A stretch of 64,000 bases of DNA from Camarhynchus parvulus (GCF_901933205.1 NC_044571.1:53481530-53545529), one strand, 5' to 3'. Shown: positions 46,701-59,128, numbered from the stretch's first letter. Numbers and translations: made by a program. The notes: a model not told the origin generated them from the sequence alone.

Positions 46701-49700
46701 AATAAGTCCTAATCAAATAGATTGTATAAAAATTGATATAAATTGACAGAAGAGTCTAGACAAAATACTAGTCAGTTTATTTTATGAACTCTCAGAATTG
46801 GACTGAGCCTTCAGAATTAAATGCAATTTTTTCTTTACTGAAAGTTACAATGAGTGTACTTTCTGGCTGTTCCCATGGGCACGAGGGAAAGCACAGAGCA
46901 GGAACAAAAACTTCTGGTCCTAAGACGAGGGTTTGTGATTTTGCTGTGGTGCAGAAGAGGGGGAGGGTGTTCCATATGATGATTCATCTACCTTTTTGAT
47001 ACACATAGAAAGCCCTGAAGCCGTAACAGAGTGTAATGTAGGGTTAGTATTGATCTTATATCCACATGCCTGTATCGAGTAGGAGAGATTGTTGGGTTTT
47101 AGGGAGAAGGTCCTAAATTTATTTTTTTGTAATCGAAACTGGGTAATCTCCAGAGGTTCTCTAGCACCAGGTCTCTTCATATTTTCAGAATGACTTGAGA
47201 AAGCTATTGCAATATGGCAATTAGTTGCTCTAATATTAAATTTGGTATAAAGTCAAGGTTGAGAACTGTGCTGCTGTTTTGCAGAATAAAAAAAAAAAAA
47301 ATTAGTGAGAAATAAGAGACCAGAGGCCCAAGGTATTCCTTCTGCAAGAGGTCTCCTTTGTACTCTGACTGACACTGCCTCCATCCTGTTCCAAGTCAGT
47401 TGTTTCCAGATGTACTGCATAGAGACATGCTTGTGATTCATTCTAAGATACATTCCTAAACCACCAAGCAATTTTTTGCCCCCCAACCCTCTGTTTATAT
47501 AATGTAAGAGGAGCATGAGGGTGAAGAGCCTAGCTCCTTACAAATCTGCGGAATTTTGCCATGCCTGGGAACTGATCTTGAGTACCTCTAAAATTAAGTA
47601 GCCAGTTGAAATGCTAAACTTAACACTTCTTGGATAATTAAAAGGAAAATAGAGGTAATCACAGAAAGTGGTTCAGATATTAGGTGGGAAAATCATGCCA
47701 AGAATCTAGAACAAAAACTGAGATAATGTAGATACTGTAGTTAGCTGCCTGAAGATAGGCAGGAAAAACCTATTAAGTCCTAGATCAGAATGAACATGAA
47801 CAAAATTGTTACACTGACATAATTTTAAAGTGCTATTAAATTAGCTGAACAGGTAGAAGAGAAAGACTTTTGCATAATGGTTAAGTCAAAAGTGTGTGTG
47901 CAATTTTATATTTCTGGAAACAATTAAAAAGTCTCTTAGCTAATGTTTGTATCTGGGAAATAAGAAATAAAAATGTGGACACTTTGTGTGGAATTCAGAC
48001 ACATTGGTTATATTGCTCTTCTTGAACTGTGAAGTTGACCTATGCTCTGTCTACCCCATGGGTCATAACCTGTCATGTGAGGGAATCGCTGGGGAATTAG
48101 CTATCTTAGGGGATCTGAATCTCTTCCACTCTTTACATGATTGCTACTTTATGAAATTCCAGCTACAAAACAGAGGACAATAATGCATTCATTGCAGTTG
48201 TTTGCTTTTGGCTGGATGTTTCAATGAGTCTGGGCTAAAACCTGCTTCTGCGATTATCAAAGTTTAGCATATTTTCAAAGCTTTTCAGTTTGACTAAAGT
48301 CTTCATACAAATCTGGCTGTAAATCATATCTTTATTTATCCATCTCCTTTGCCTATTTTAGCTTTTTATGAAAACACTCTTACATCCACTGTTGAGTTAA
48401 TGAATACTAAATTTAGTATATAAGTAGTTTTGTAGAGGATTATGTTGCATATCTGTACCATATTAAGAAACTGGTGTTTGGTTGGTTTCTAAAGCTTCTT
48501 GACAGCTGGGGCATGACAAAGAAAGCTTTTCTGTATACTTGTTCTGAATTTTTTTGAGCATGGATTATCAAGTAGCCATAAATAAGCCTTATTGACCCAG
48601 GTTATTATTTTATGTTTGCTTTCACACATTTCACATACTGAGTTGTGTTGTGTGTTTTTTTTCAAAGGAATAGGTCAGGGTTAGTAACTCTCTGGGTGAT
48701 ATTCTGAGAACTAGTTAAGCCAGAAGGACTTGATTTTTTACAAACACATATTTTGTTAGCCACCATGAATAAAATACTAGATTTTAAATTATGGTTTTGA
48801 TTGCTTGAAAGTTCCTACAATTGTGATATTATACATACAGAAGCAAACTTGTTAGAATGTTAGTAAAGATTAAGAATAGGAATTTGGTCTCAATAACATA
48901 AAAAACTGTTCAAATAACAAGTTTGTGGGGATTTTTTTCCTCCTTTTCAATACATAGTTCAACTTGAGTCATCTTTTGGAGCAGTTTTCCAGTGTTTTTC
49001 TTTTTAGCTGTGCTCACAGAAAATAAATAAATGATTTTTCACTTGTACTATGTGATCCTTCTGGTATTGATCAAAATGAGTACAACCTATCTTGCTTTAA
49101 GCAGTGTATGATACTTTATTTTAGGTCCTGGAATTGGTCTTGGACCCCAAATTTTCTGTTCACTAGCTTTATTTGGTAGAGTTTAATGTTATTAGCCGAC
49201 ATTAACAGGGCTTTTACAAAGCTGTTCTGACATACTGTTAAGTAGGCTTTAGACTGTAGGAATTAATTTCATACTTTGCTCTTGCTCTCTTATTGAAGCG
49301 TATGCATTGCCCATTAATATTTGGGATTATGTTCAAACTCTCGAACGTATCAAACCCTCAAAACCATCCACTTTCTTGTTAATGCAATAACAACCTCATC
49401 ATAAGACTTTGTATTACAAGTGACTTTCCTACAGTTGCAGGCCCTTGAGGTCCATCTTTCTTAAATGCAACGTGACCCAATTCCTGTACTTCCAAGTTTA
49501 AAAAAGCTCTTCTGTTTCATAAAGTGATGGCATCTTTTTGCATTTATTTTGCATTTCTTGGTGGGTTAGGGTCATGCTGGCATGGGGACAACTGTCTGTC
49601 TTATTTTTAACTCCTTCCCAGTGGGAAACATTGCATGTGTTCTCAGAATTCTATATAGAAGATGTGTAATTTATGTAAAACTTTTGGGATTTGCACCTTC

Positions 49701-50512
49701 TATTATTTTGTAGGAAGGAAAATGATGGATTGTCAAATCATGCTACATATTTTAATTTTTGATAGAAGGTGCAAATGTATTTATACAAGGTTGCTCAACT
49801 CCTGTAAGAAAGGTTATTAATGTGAGAAATTATTTGCTGAGGTAAACCACCTGTGTTAGACAGCAAAATTCATCACTCCAGTCTTGTTTAGTCATGTACA
49901 AAGTACACTGTAAACATTGAAAATTCAAGGGAATTAATGCTTATCCAAAATATTTTCAGGCCATCCTAGCAGGAATGCTGGGGATTGATGATAAATGGTT
50001 TTGATGGTGTCAACACAAACAGTTTCTTTGACATGATCTAAGGTGTAGGTTGCCATTTGTAAGGTACAGTTTGTTGACGCATGATTGGGTGTGCTATGAC
50101 CCCACAGAATGTTTTTACCCTCCTTCTGTTTGCAAGGAAGTAGGACCAGGCATGCAGGTAGCTGTGAAGTAGCTAATGATGTAAATTTTGGTAAGTGAAA
50201 GTGCAGCTTATCAGACAAATTATATGCTGTCTAATAATGCAAGATTTCTATTGTACTTAGGCCTTCTTATTGTTTCTTTAAAATGTTTGCTTTTCATGTT
50301 GTTACATTTTAGATTATTTCATAGTCTAGCTTCCAAGTCAGTCTTCTGCAGTCCCATTACATTAGTATTCATCTTGTTCTGTATATCTATTCTTTATAGT
50401 TTTAAGGAAAGCAATTTGATTATTTCCTATTTGTTAGTGAGTATTAAAAAGTGTGCTTCCCAGGACTCCTGAATTCAAATTTCAAGTCAAGCTTCTTCAA
50501 AATAGTGAACCC
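43756..50512. other. AT-rich non-coding stretch with exon-like candidates and an inverted repeat
   Basis: No gene can be asserted. Three items are of note. A 127-nt AG/GT-bounded segment open in one phase lies at 44258-44384. A 30-nt AG/GT-bounded microexon candidate with an excellent donor lies at 46607-46636. An 88-nt span with perfect 15-bp inverted ends lies at 49689-49776. Possible conserved non-coding elements lie near 46080-46225 and 48180-48330. An A14 run is at 47288-47301. Confidence 0.5.
49689..49776. repeat. 88-bp span with perfect 15-bp inverted ends (hairpin-forming)
   Basis: ATTTGCACCTTCTAT at 49689-49703 is exactly mirrored by its reverse complement at 49762-49776. Inside are two shorter nested pairings, TGTAG (49709-49713) with CTACA (49743-49747) and ATGAT (49722-49726) with ATCAT (49737-49741). 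It could be a stem-loop RNA, a cruciform, or a very short element with terminal inverted repeats. No target duplication flanks it. Confidence 0.85.
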
Positions 50513-50545
50513 AAAACAAACAAACAAACAAACAAACAAACAAAA
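50513..50545. repeat. (CAAA)n microsatellite
   Basis: Eight or so CAAA units, followed by degenerate AAAACC units to about 50570. It is the strand complement of the TTTG repeats seen elsewhere. Confidence 0.95.
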
Positions 50546-50756
50546 CCCTACCAAAACAAAACCAAAAATACACTGAAGAACTATGCACATAAATAGGCAT
50601 AAGAATAAAGAAAATAACCTAGAAATAAAGATAACATAAAGTAGTGCAAAATGGAACCCCTATGTTAATTAGAAATTGATAAGAAAGATATCATTAGAGG
50701 TTAAGTCAATCTTGTATTCCTATAAAAATTAGAAAATACTACCATTCCATTATATA
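50546..50756. other. A-rich non-coding spacer
   Basis: A-rich unique DNA between the CAAA repeat and the CR1 fragment. No feature was seen. Confidence 0.6.
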
Positions 50757-50870
50757 ATCATAGAATCATTAACCGTTAAGAGGTCGAAAGGAACTTAAAG
50801 ATCATCTTGTCCTAATCTACCCTGCTATGGGCAGGGGCACCTCCCACTAGACCAGGTTGCTCAAGGGCTT
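50757..50870 (-). mobile_element. CR1 LINE 3'-end fragment, minus strand
   Basis: The plus strand begins ATCATAGAATCATT (reverse complement of the CR1 octamer tail). It continues through 'aaaggaacttaaagatcatc', 'ctgctatgggcagggg' and 'cacctcccactagaccaggt' to 'tgctcaagggctt', the last 110 or so bases of the avian CR1 consensus in antisense. It is truncated at its 5' end (right side). No target duplication was identified. Confidence 0.95.
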
Positions 50871-53810
50871 AAATATAAAGAAGAGAGAAAATATAGGATA
50901 GTGTAGAGAAAGCTGAAGGACTCAGTGCAGAGTTCAGTGCAGTCTTCATGCTCCATGATACAGAATTATTTGACAATACCCAATGGAAGTATTTTAATGA
51001 GTACATAGAGTACATGAGAAACATGGAGACATAGGGCTTAGAGCAGTTGCATGCTGAGGTATGGCTGCCTAAAAGAAAGACCTTAAAAAAAATGAATAAT
51101 AAAATTAAAAATTAATGACTGAGAGCTCTCTCTGAATCTTTTAAATTTTGAGAGCTCATGGAGGAGGGATCTAAGATGATTCTGGGCTTCAGAATAAGAA
51201 AAACAAACCCATGTTTTCATATGCACTCTGAGCTGAATCATTGGAAATAGTCTAGAACAAGCATTTAATAGTACAAGAAGCGAATTTACCTCTAGAGTAC
51301 TTTTGACAGACTAACAGATCCATAGAAATCTGTAGACGTAACACACCTTGGGTTTAGTACACTCATTCATCTTGTCCCACATGATATTCCTGTAGGCAAA
51401 CTAGGGCTGTGTTTCATTGTTATCCTGTGATGCATGAGAAGCAATGAGTTACTGTTAGCGTTCCCTCAGATTATGAAAACATGTCAACGGTCTTGGGCAG
51501 AGTATTTCAGTGTTTCCATTAATGATATTAATGATAGACTAATGTATCCTTGGAAAAGCCGCAGATAAAAATCAAAGTTTTAACAGTGTGTAAAGGACTG
51601 GTTGGGGATTGGCAATCAAAATTTTGGAAGACATCTTCAAAGCGACAAGCTGATATTTGTTCAAGATTTGTGGGAACTGTTACACTCAGAGAGGAGAAAT
51701 TAAATGCCCCAAAGTGAAAATATCTGGCTAATCAGGTTATAGTCAGTCAGAAATGAAACATGATTTAACAATGTGATCCTGTGAAATATATGAACATGTT
51801 TACTGTGTGCAAGATTTGAAAAACAATTATTCAAGTCAATGCTTTTGAGACCATATCTAGTGTGTTGAGTGTGTTGAGTGGTCATCACATTTTAAAGAGT
51901 TGAGGAGGCTAGAGAAAGTCCAAAAGAAAAGAATAAGAATGATGACGGATTTTGAAGACATGACCTGTACAATATATTGATAGAATTTGTTTTATTGAAT
52001 TTACAAAAAGGAAGACTCAGAAAATATGGTGTCTCTATTATGCACAAATTTGTTGCAAGCAGGATGATAATACTGCTTTTCTTGTCCACTTAGTGAAAGA
52101 CAAGAATAAATGGGGTTAATATACAGATTAAGTTTAGGATAAAAAACATGAAAGCTTATCAGGCAGTAAATCTCTGCAATAAACTACCTGCATGCGTTTT
52201 GTTTTCTGGAGTTTTCTTCAAATTTGCCAAATGTCTGACAAATGAGTAAAGTATAATTGCCTTCCTTTGTTTTCTGTAGCTGAAGTTGATGTTCTGCGAG
52301 ACCTCATTTCCCATTCATTAATATGAATAGTTTATTGTACCAGGTTTATTTGGCATCTTTGTGCCTTGGTTCCTTATGCTTCAAATACAATGATACTTTC
52401 TTTTTTTTTCAGTAGTTGTGTTGAGAGTACATGTACATGAAATATTTAGATTTCTTGGGTTCTGTGAGAATGGAAGCCATATACATTCACACTGTAGAGT
52501 GACAGACAGCTACTCTATGCAAAGTCATTGTGAAAATGACATCTCTTTGTCTTGAATTCTTGTTTTCTATTTCTGGGAGATCGGAAGATACAGTGCCTTC
52601 ACAGAGTAGTAAAGGAAGTATCTAACCTCAGTTGTGCCTCTTGGGACCCATTGGACAATTTTTGGAGAAGTGTTATTTGCATATCTCAAATCAACTCTTT
52701 GGCAAGTGTTGGAAAAGTTCCTAGCTGCCAGTTTTGACAGCCACAATTCTGGCAGCTGCTAGCCTTGAAGGGGAAGGAGACAAAAAAAAAAGGTAATGGC
52801 ATTGGTATTTTTGTAGAGCTTGGGTGACATTTAACATTACCTGCTGAAAATAATAAAAATAAAAAGGCACAAATGTGAAGGAGAGAAAAGGGTTCCAACT
52901 CACGGAGCAGATAATAGTAATTTAGTATTTTAAAGCTACTCGATGACTATTTCATCTCTGAACAGTTCCACTTGCAGCTTGTTAAACTGAAAGTAGAAAT
53001 AAGAAATTATAGGCTGAAGGAAGGGGGTTAAAAATAAATTCTCAAGTGGGCCAGAAAACTGCAACTTCTTGGGGACAAGTGGTTTAGCAAATGTCAGTTT
53101 TCTGTTGTTATTTTCACAAGAAAAGGTCTGATACTGCTAAGTATTTCTCAAAAGGGAGGTTACTGTAATATAGAGGTAAAGATATATAATAGTGGTTGTA
53201 AAGAATAAATAGTTTTTTAGGTGTTTGAAGGATTTAGAGGGAAAACTTTATGAAGGGAAGATCTACTGTTTCATGCATTTTATTTTCACTTGCAATATTT
53301 TGATTGTACTTCTACAAAATAAAACAGATGAATTTTTTCAATTAGGTGTGAGGAGATTTTAGGGAGACATCTTGATGTGGCTTGGCACTGGTTGCTGGCT
53401 ATTTTATTAGGATTTGTATTTTCATTCACTAGGAGACTATAGACTTCTGAATGCAAAGCTGATGTTACAAGAAATTTTTTTTATTAAGAAGCACATAATT
53501 TGACCTGAAGGTCACATTACATTTTCTCTTGTGTTGAAGTAGTATGGATAGTATTAATCTGTATTTGTCTTTTGTTTTCTGCTATATGTTATCATGATGC
53601 ATTGCTATTACAATAGCAAATAGCCTGTCAACACATTTACTGGACCGTAACCCTCTTGGGATAATCACTGAATTTTCATCAAGACTGTAATGATTAGTGT
53701 TCCTGATTATGATAATCAAATAACTAATTAGCTATCATGATTCAGAAAAGACAGAAAATTTAGAATGTTTTCAGAATATGTTAAGATACAAGTTTTAAGG
53801 TACTTCCTCT
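50871..53810. other. AT-rich non-coding stretch, no gene recognised
   Basis: A short 10-bp tandem duplication (GTGTGTTGA type) lies near 51859-51880. Several 60-70-codon frames overlap in alternative phases and have no motif. A10 lies near 52781. No RNA gene was recognised. Confidence 0.58.
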
Positions 53811-53860
53811 TGGTTTTGTTTTTGTTTTTTGGTTGTTTGTGGTTTTATTTTTTTGTTTTT
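53811..53860. repeat. G/T-rich low-complexity tract
   Basis: TGGTTTTGTTTTTG and T6GG units over about 50 bases. It is immediately preceded by a possibly conserved stretch at 53590-53745. Confidence 0.75.
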
Positions 53861-54317
53861 ATAAAGCTTAGGACATGTAGGATGAAATGGAAGTTGCCAA
53901 TTTTTACTGAAAAGGAGCTGAGTGGTTTTTCACTCTGTCCTGTATGTCTGTTAATTTTGGGCATAGCTAATTAAAAAAATACTGTGAAATTGCTACTGAA
54001 CTGTATAAGAAAAGACAATATATTTTTCTGGGGTTTGTATGTTTCTTTTCCCTTTTCTTTATATTTTGTGCCCTCTTTTTCAGATTTTCAGGAGTGTTAA
54101 AGTCTGACTAGATGTCAGTGTATAGGCAGAGATTGGTCTCATCTTCACAGATTGCCTCACAGTGGTGGTGTATTGTGGCACTGAGATGGTGTTCTTCTCA
54201 CCTTTATATCTATTTTCTCTTTTTGTACTTGAACATGATGAAAACTTGTGATAGTGTTTCATTCAGATTTCCTTCTTTCAAAAGTGAGTGTCTGACTGGA
54301 ATTGATGGGCTTTGATG
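53861..54317. other. AT-rich non-coding spacer
   Basis: Unique DNA between two G/T-rich repeats. Overlapping frames on both strands near 54080-54315 are taken as chance. Confidence 0.55.
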
Positions 54318-54345
54318 GTTTGTTTGTTTGTGTTTGTTTGTTTTT
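54318..54345. repeat. (TTTG)n microsatellite
   Basis: Six to seven TTTG units with one GTG interruption. It is the strand complement of the CAAA repeat at 50.5 kb. Confidence 0.9.
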
Positions 54346-57300
54346 ATTTATCTGTTTAATGATATGTCAGAGAAAGACAGCAATGCTGGAGTTTGTTAAA
54401 GGATTCATTACAGGCAATTCCAGTTCCTTGTCCTTTTCCAGAACTACTGTTGGATCCAGATACTTGCAATTGCATTGTTTTCCACGCTGTCCTTCATCTG
54501 TGCTCATTTTAAATGTCATAGAGAGAGGTGGTGACATTATGCTAATTTGTAATGGATTCTAGTGTTACATTGCCCCATTTCTTTGACCTCAGCAAAGAGC
54601 ACTTGCTGAGAAGAACAGAGGATGATTACCTCCCCTCTGAGCATGAACTAGCTGCTATGGCTACATGACCTTGGATTTAAAGAATAAACTCTAAAAATTG
54701 CTGTGCAGAGGTTGTACAGGTTTTGTGCCTAAAACAAAGAAAGGATTTCAAAGAGATTTTTTTTCTCCTCTGTGACTGAGTTTATAGATTCTTCCCCATA
54801 CAATGTATCTGTTATTCAGAAATTCCCCTCTCCAAGCTGTGAGATCAGTTTTCAGTAAATGTGAAAAGAACTGTGACTCACATATATTTAGGATATGCTC
54901 TTTAAGAGATATGAAGCTTTTATAGGAGAATTAGATGAAAGACAAAGTATTGGAGTTTATTATGAGTTCATGGCTGGAATTAGACTGTACCTGTATCAAG
55001 ATAAGGCTCTTGCCTGAAAGATTGCTGTGGTTTGATCCTCCTGCAACCTAAATGCAGGAATTATTGAGCTCCCGACTACAAAAAGACTCTCAAAGCAGCC
55101 CCTGAAACTATATCAATTCTGAACTGCTAGAATATAAAAAAATGGTGACAGGATCAAAGCCATAGTCCAGCCATCACTGCTCTTTTTAGAAGAGAACTGA
55201 ACAGGGTCGTGTGAGAAGACCCTATGAATGGTGGAATTGAAGGAAGATTTCAGTCTCCCTTTGAAAATATACTGGCATTAATATGATTTTGAAGAGCATG
55301 AATAAGAAGCTCTATAGTCAAAGGACTGCTGCAGGAGCAGGTTTTTGGCCTTTTTTAAGTCAGTTACAATTACACTGGAGCTCCAAATAAGGGGTGAGTA
55401 AAGCCTGAGGACATAATTCTGAATTCATTCCTCACCCAAAACTCCCCCTCATGCTCCATGGAAGGATAAGGGGGAGTTTTGTGTTATGCAACACTGTATA
55501 AGTTCTTGATTCTGTTTCACATTGAAAGTTAAATCTGTTGTTCAATTTACTAGTTTCTTCTGAATCAAGCAAAGCAAAACAAAAGAGAAAAAAATCCAGT
55601 AAATAGATTGGAATTCCTTTTGGGAAAGATGAACTTTTCTCCAGATATGTTCTGGTACTTTGATTTTGAAAGATTAGGAGGCTCACACTTGGTGAAAGTC
55701 AAAGGCTATTGATTTCTGCACATGGAATAACTAATATTTTCATATAATAGTTTTGATTTTGAATCTTGAAACTAATTATTTTTTCTTTTGATGATTATCA
55801 GATCGTTAATGGTAGTGAAGTGAAATCTCTAAGACTATCATTGATTTGATGAATTTGATTTTTTCCATCAGGAGAACAGGAAAAGTAAAATTGTGCTCTG
55901 AACAAATACAGGGTGGATGTCAATTTAGTTTACTGTAGTATTTTTCCCTCCATTTTATAGATGGATTTTATTTGTTCTTGAAGGAATAGACCTTGGCTTT
56001 GGTACGCCTTTGAACTTCATAAGATTTTTTTTAAGATTTTTAGATTTCATAGTGGGCTAGATTTTTGTGGATTTAAAATGAAGGAAAGAACACTAATCTT
56101 AGTTAAAAAAAAACCTCAAGCTTTTCAGTCATACTGAATGTCTTCCTGTCTTCATATTTATTATCTTTTCACCCCTTGAAGCTTGCAATTGTTTGTGGTG
56201 CCAAGTTGGCAGAAAAGAAAGCTTAAGATGGTATAGAAAGAAGATTTTAATGTTCATTATATTCCTATCTTGCATAGTGAAGGTTTGGGAATCAACTTAC
56301 TTCAAAATGTCACCTGCATTCTGGTCACATTCACTGTCCAAAGGTCCAAATAAAGTATGCTCTATGTCTAAAATGAACATTTGTGTGGATGTCCACATGT
56401 ATTTGTGCAGATAATGAACTGGGGTTTTTTTGTGTGTGTGCTCAGAATGTCCCTAATTATAAGACCCTAATACATTATTAAAATCTACAAAAATAAATCA
56501 TATTTCTGTTAGCTTTCTTTTTCCATGAATTTCTAAGCATATGCAATGAAAAAATTGAACTGTTTTTTTACATGTCCAATCACATCTGTTAAAACTGCTG
56601 AAATGCATCTGCTTATGGATTGTGTGGGATGCTTAAAAAGGTATTACAGCTTTATTTAGCAAGAGGTAAATTTGAACTCTGAGCTAAAATACAGCTAGTT
56701 TCCATATTTAGATAGGCAATCACTTATTTTAATCAGATCTCAGTATTACAGTGTCGTACTTCACCTGTTTCAGAAATAAATTTCTGTAGGAATAGTCTGT
56801 ACAGCATGCTGGGATATTTTAGCACTGTGATAAGGTCGTATTTCATATTAAATATCTAAAAGGAGTTAATTCTCTGGTGTAAATCTAAGTTTATAAAATT
56901 GTATGATACAAATAGTACGTTCACTACACAAAACACTTAGTTCTTTAGTAGAGTTAATCTATTTAGCAGCAAATGGAATTAAATCCTTTAGTTATTAACG
57001 AATATATCTGATGGATTCTTCCTAACACATTATTTGGACCAAAATGACATTTGTATTCATCTGGTTGTAAAGTTACTAATGCCTACATTTCTTGCATTAA
57101 TTTATTTTAACCATAATATCAAGGAAATCACAGTGATCTGTAATGCAGATATGTAGAGCTGTTTCCTATTGCCATTTGAAACCTTTCATTGCATTTTCCT
57201 TCTATGAAATAAATTTTTGGCAAGGAAATAAATATAGGTGAGGAAATAGCAAGGCAGATCCCATTACTGTTCAAGGTATGTTTTGATGAGAATTTTTTTA

Positions 57301-58244
57301 AGTGCATACCCATGGCAACTTGGACAGAACAAAGGTATAAAAGTCAAATACAGCGGTTATGAACCATTCAAACCTGAGAAACAAGCAGAGAATATCTGAA
57401 AAATGTGATCCATACCAAAATGTTTCTTCATTCCTTCTGCTTTGTGAATAGTGACTTAAGATTCTAGTTTGAATATTGTATGATGGAAAAATGGACAGTA
57501 GTGGAATGTGAATAATCTCTGCAGTTGGATTTTGAAATATGAGGTTGACTTTCCTAAATGTGAGGTTTTGCTTACCATTCTATAATTGCTTATTTTTTCC
57601 TTCATTTTTTTCCCTTGGCACACTTAATGCTTTGTTGGATTTTAGCTCAACTAGTCTGGCTTGCATATTGCAGATCATTTACTAGGAGCCTGCTGGGTTA
57701 CTTAAAAAGTTCTTCAGTTCTTAAATAATTCACCAACCATTCCATTGTAATTGTACATTTAGTGTATTATTTGCAAGCCCTTATTTTGAATGGGTAACTG
57801 AACAGTGATTTATTTTATGTTTCTGCAGCATGTTTGCTGTTACATGTATAACAAATACACTGTTAAACTTCAGTTCTAATTTAAGTATTGTCGAGGAATA
57901 CTAGTTTCTTTTTTTCTGTTTCAAAATTCACTTTTAGACAAGATATTTAAAATTAGATCTGGTTTAAATTAATTTTTCCTGATATTTTTAGGTACATTTA
58001 ATTACGAACATATGCCATGGAGGCAAAGTGTTCTAAATGTACTCTAATTGGAATAAAACATGCAGTAGAAAAAAAATGTTATCATTATTTGGTAACTTTG
58101 TTTCAATTTAGTTTTAGTGTCACAGTTTCAGAATTAAAGGAAGAGAGTTATTCTTAACATGACATATATTCCTGATTCAATCCTTATCCACTGCTGGTAG
58201 TTGCTTTCCACTGTGAACACCATTCCTCTTCACAGAGACCTGGA
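54346..58244. other. AT-rich non-coding stretch with one strong hairpin
   Basis: No gene recognised. It contains the 13-bp perfect inverted repeat at 55437-55481. Frames at 54302-54562, 55432-55686 and 56193-56414 have no motif, and the second overlaps the hairpin. Confidence 0.55.
55437..55481. repeat. 13-bp perfect inverted repeat, 19-base loop
   Basis: CAAAACTCCCCCT (55437-55449) pairs exactly with AGGGGGAGTTTTG (55469-55481). Allowing a 2-base bulge adds CAC/GTG outside, and TCC/GGA can pair inside the loop. The stem is GC-rich in an AT-rich background, so it would be stable as RNA or as a cruciform. The overall size is smaller than a typical microRNA precursor unless the outer pairs hold. 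Confidence 0.88.
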
Positions 58245-58560
58245 AGCCCTTGTCAGTGAAGACTCAGGCAAAGAAAGCATTCAGTACCTCAGCCTTGCTT
58301 GTGCCTACTGTCACTAAGATACCCGCACCATTCAGTTACAGTACAACATTTTTGTTGTTCACTCTTTCACTGCCCGTACCGCGACAGAAATTCTTGTTGT
58401 TCTTATGTCCGTTGCAAGTGTCAGCTTTAGGTGGGTTTTTGCTCTCCTAACACCAACCCTCTGTGCCCTAGAAGTGCTTCTAAATTGCTCCTTTTGTGAC
58501 TTGTTCTGCTTTCATCTCTTGTAAAATGTCTTTTTCTACATTGGAACAATACAGTTTGTA
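58245..58560 (-). mobile_element. CR1 LINE ORF2 fragment (antisense), decayed
   Basis: Read on the minus strand, this matches the inter-domain region of CR1 ORF2, between endonuclease and reverse transcriptase. The clearest landmark is a GCTGAGGTACTGAATGC-type segment encoding AEVLNAFFA, followed by an in-frame TGA and then a VFTDKG-like segment. Upstream on the minus strand are recognisable but degenerate matches to the 'aggagagc.aaaacc.a.ctaaagct' region. The in-frame stop and indels show that it is dead. The 66-codon plus-strand frame here (58250-58450) is its antisense shadow. Confidence 0.82.
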
Positions 58561-58604
58561 CAACTGTATAGCTGTGTACAGCTATATATAGTTTTGTGGC
58601 CAGC
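58561..58604. repeat. Short palindrome at the junction between two opposed CR1 fragments
   Basis: TATAGCTG (58567-58574) and CAGCTATA (58579-58586) form a perfect 8-bp inverted repeat around TGTA. It lies exactly between the minus-strand and plus-strand CR1 pieces. Confidence 0.85.
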
Positions 58605-59128
58605 AGAGTGAGGGATGGGATTCTCCCCCACTGCTGGGGTCCCCAGTACAGGAAGGATACAAACCCCCTGGAATGACTCCAGAGGAGGAGCCACCAAGAA
58701 GATTAGAAGGATGGAGCAGCTCTCCTGTGAGGAAAGGCTGAGAGAGATGGGGTTGACAGCCTGGAGAAGAGAAGGCTTTAAGGTGATCTAATTGCAGCCT
58801 TCCAGCACCTGAAAGGAGATTACAAGAAAGATGGGGAGGGACTTTTTACAAGAGTGTTTAGTGACAGGACAAGAAGCAATTTTAAACTGAAAAATGAGAG
58901 GTTTATATTATGAAGAAATTCTTTTCTGTGAGGGTGGTGAAGCATTGGAACTGGTTGCCCCAAGAAGCTGGGGATGCCCCATCCCTGGAGATTTTTTAAG
59001 CCACATTTGAAGGGGCTCTTAAGGAGCAATGTGGTGCAGTGAAAGGTGTGCCTGCCCATGGCAGGGCGTTTAGAACTACATGAGCTTTAAGGTCCCTTCC
59101 AACTCAAGCCATTCCATGGTTCTGTGAT
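58605..59128 (+). mobile_element. CR1 LINE 3' end, about 520 bp
   Basis: This runs from the last part of ORF2 through the 3' end of CR1. Landmarks in order are 'ctggggtccccagtacagga', 'ggagcagctctcctgtgagg', 'gcctggagaagagaaggct', 'attgcagccttccag', 'aaagatggggagggactttt', 'gtgagggtggtgaagcattg', 'ggatgccccatccctggag', 'tgcctgcccatggcaggg', 'ctttaaggtcccttccaac' and the degenerate tail ATTCCATGGTTCTGTGATA. Several frame breaks make it non-functional. It is the longest CR1 copy in the window and firmly avian in type. Confidence 0.96.

Noticed and set aside
58250..58450. 66-codon plus-strand frame
   Set aside because: It is antisense to a decayed CR1 ORF2 fragment.
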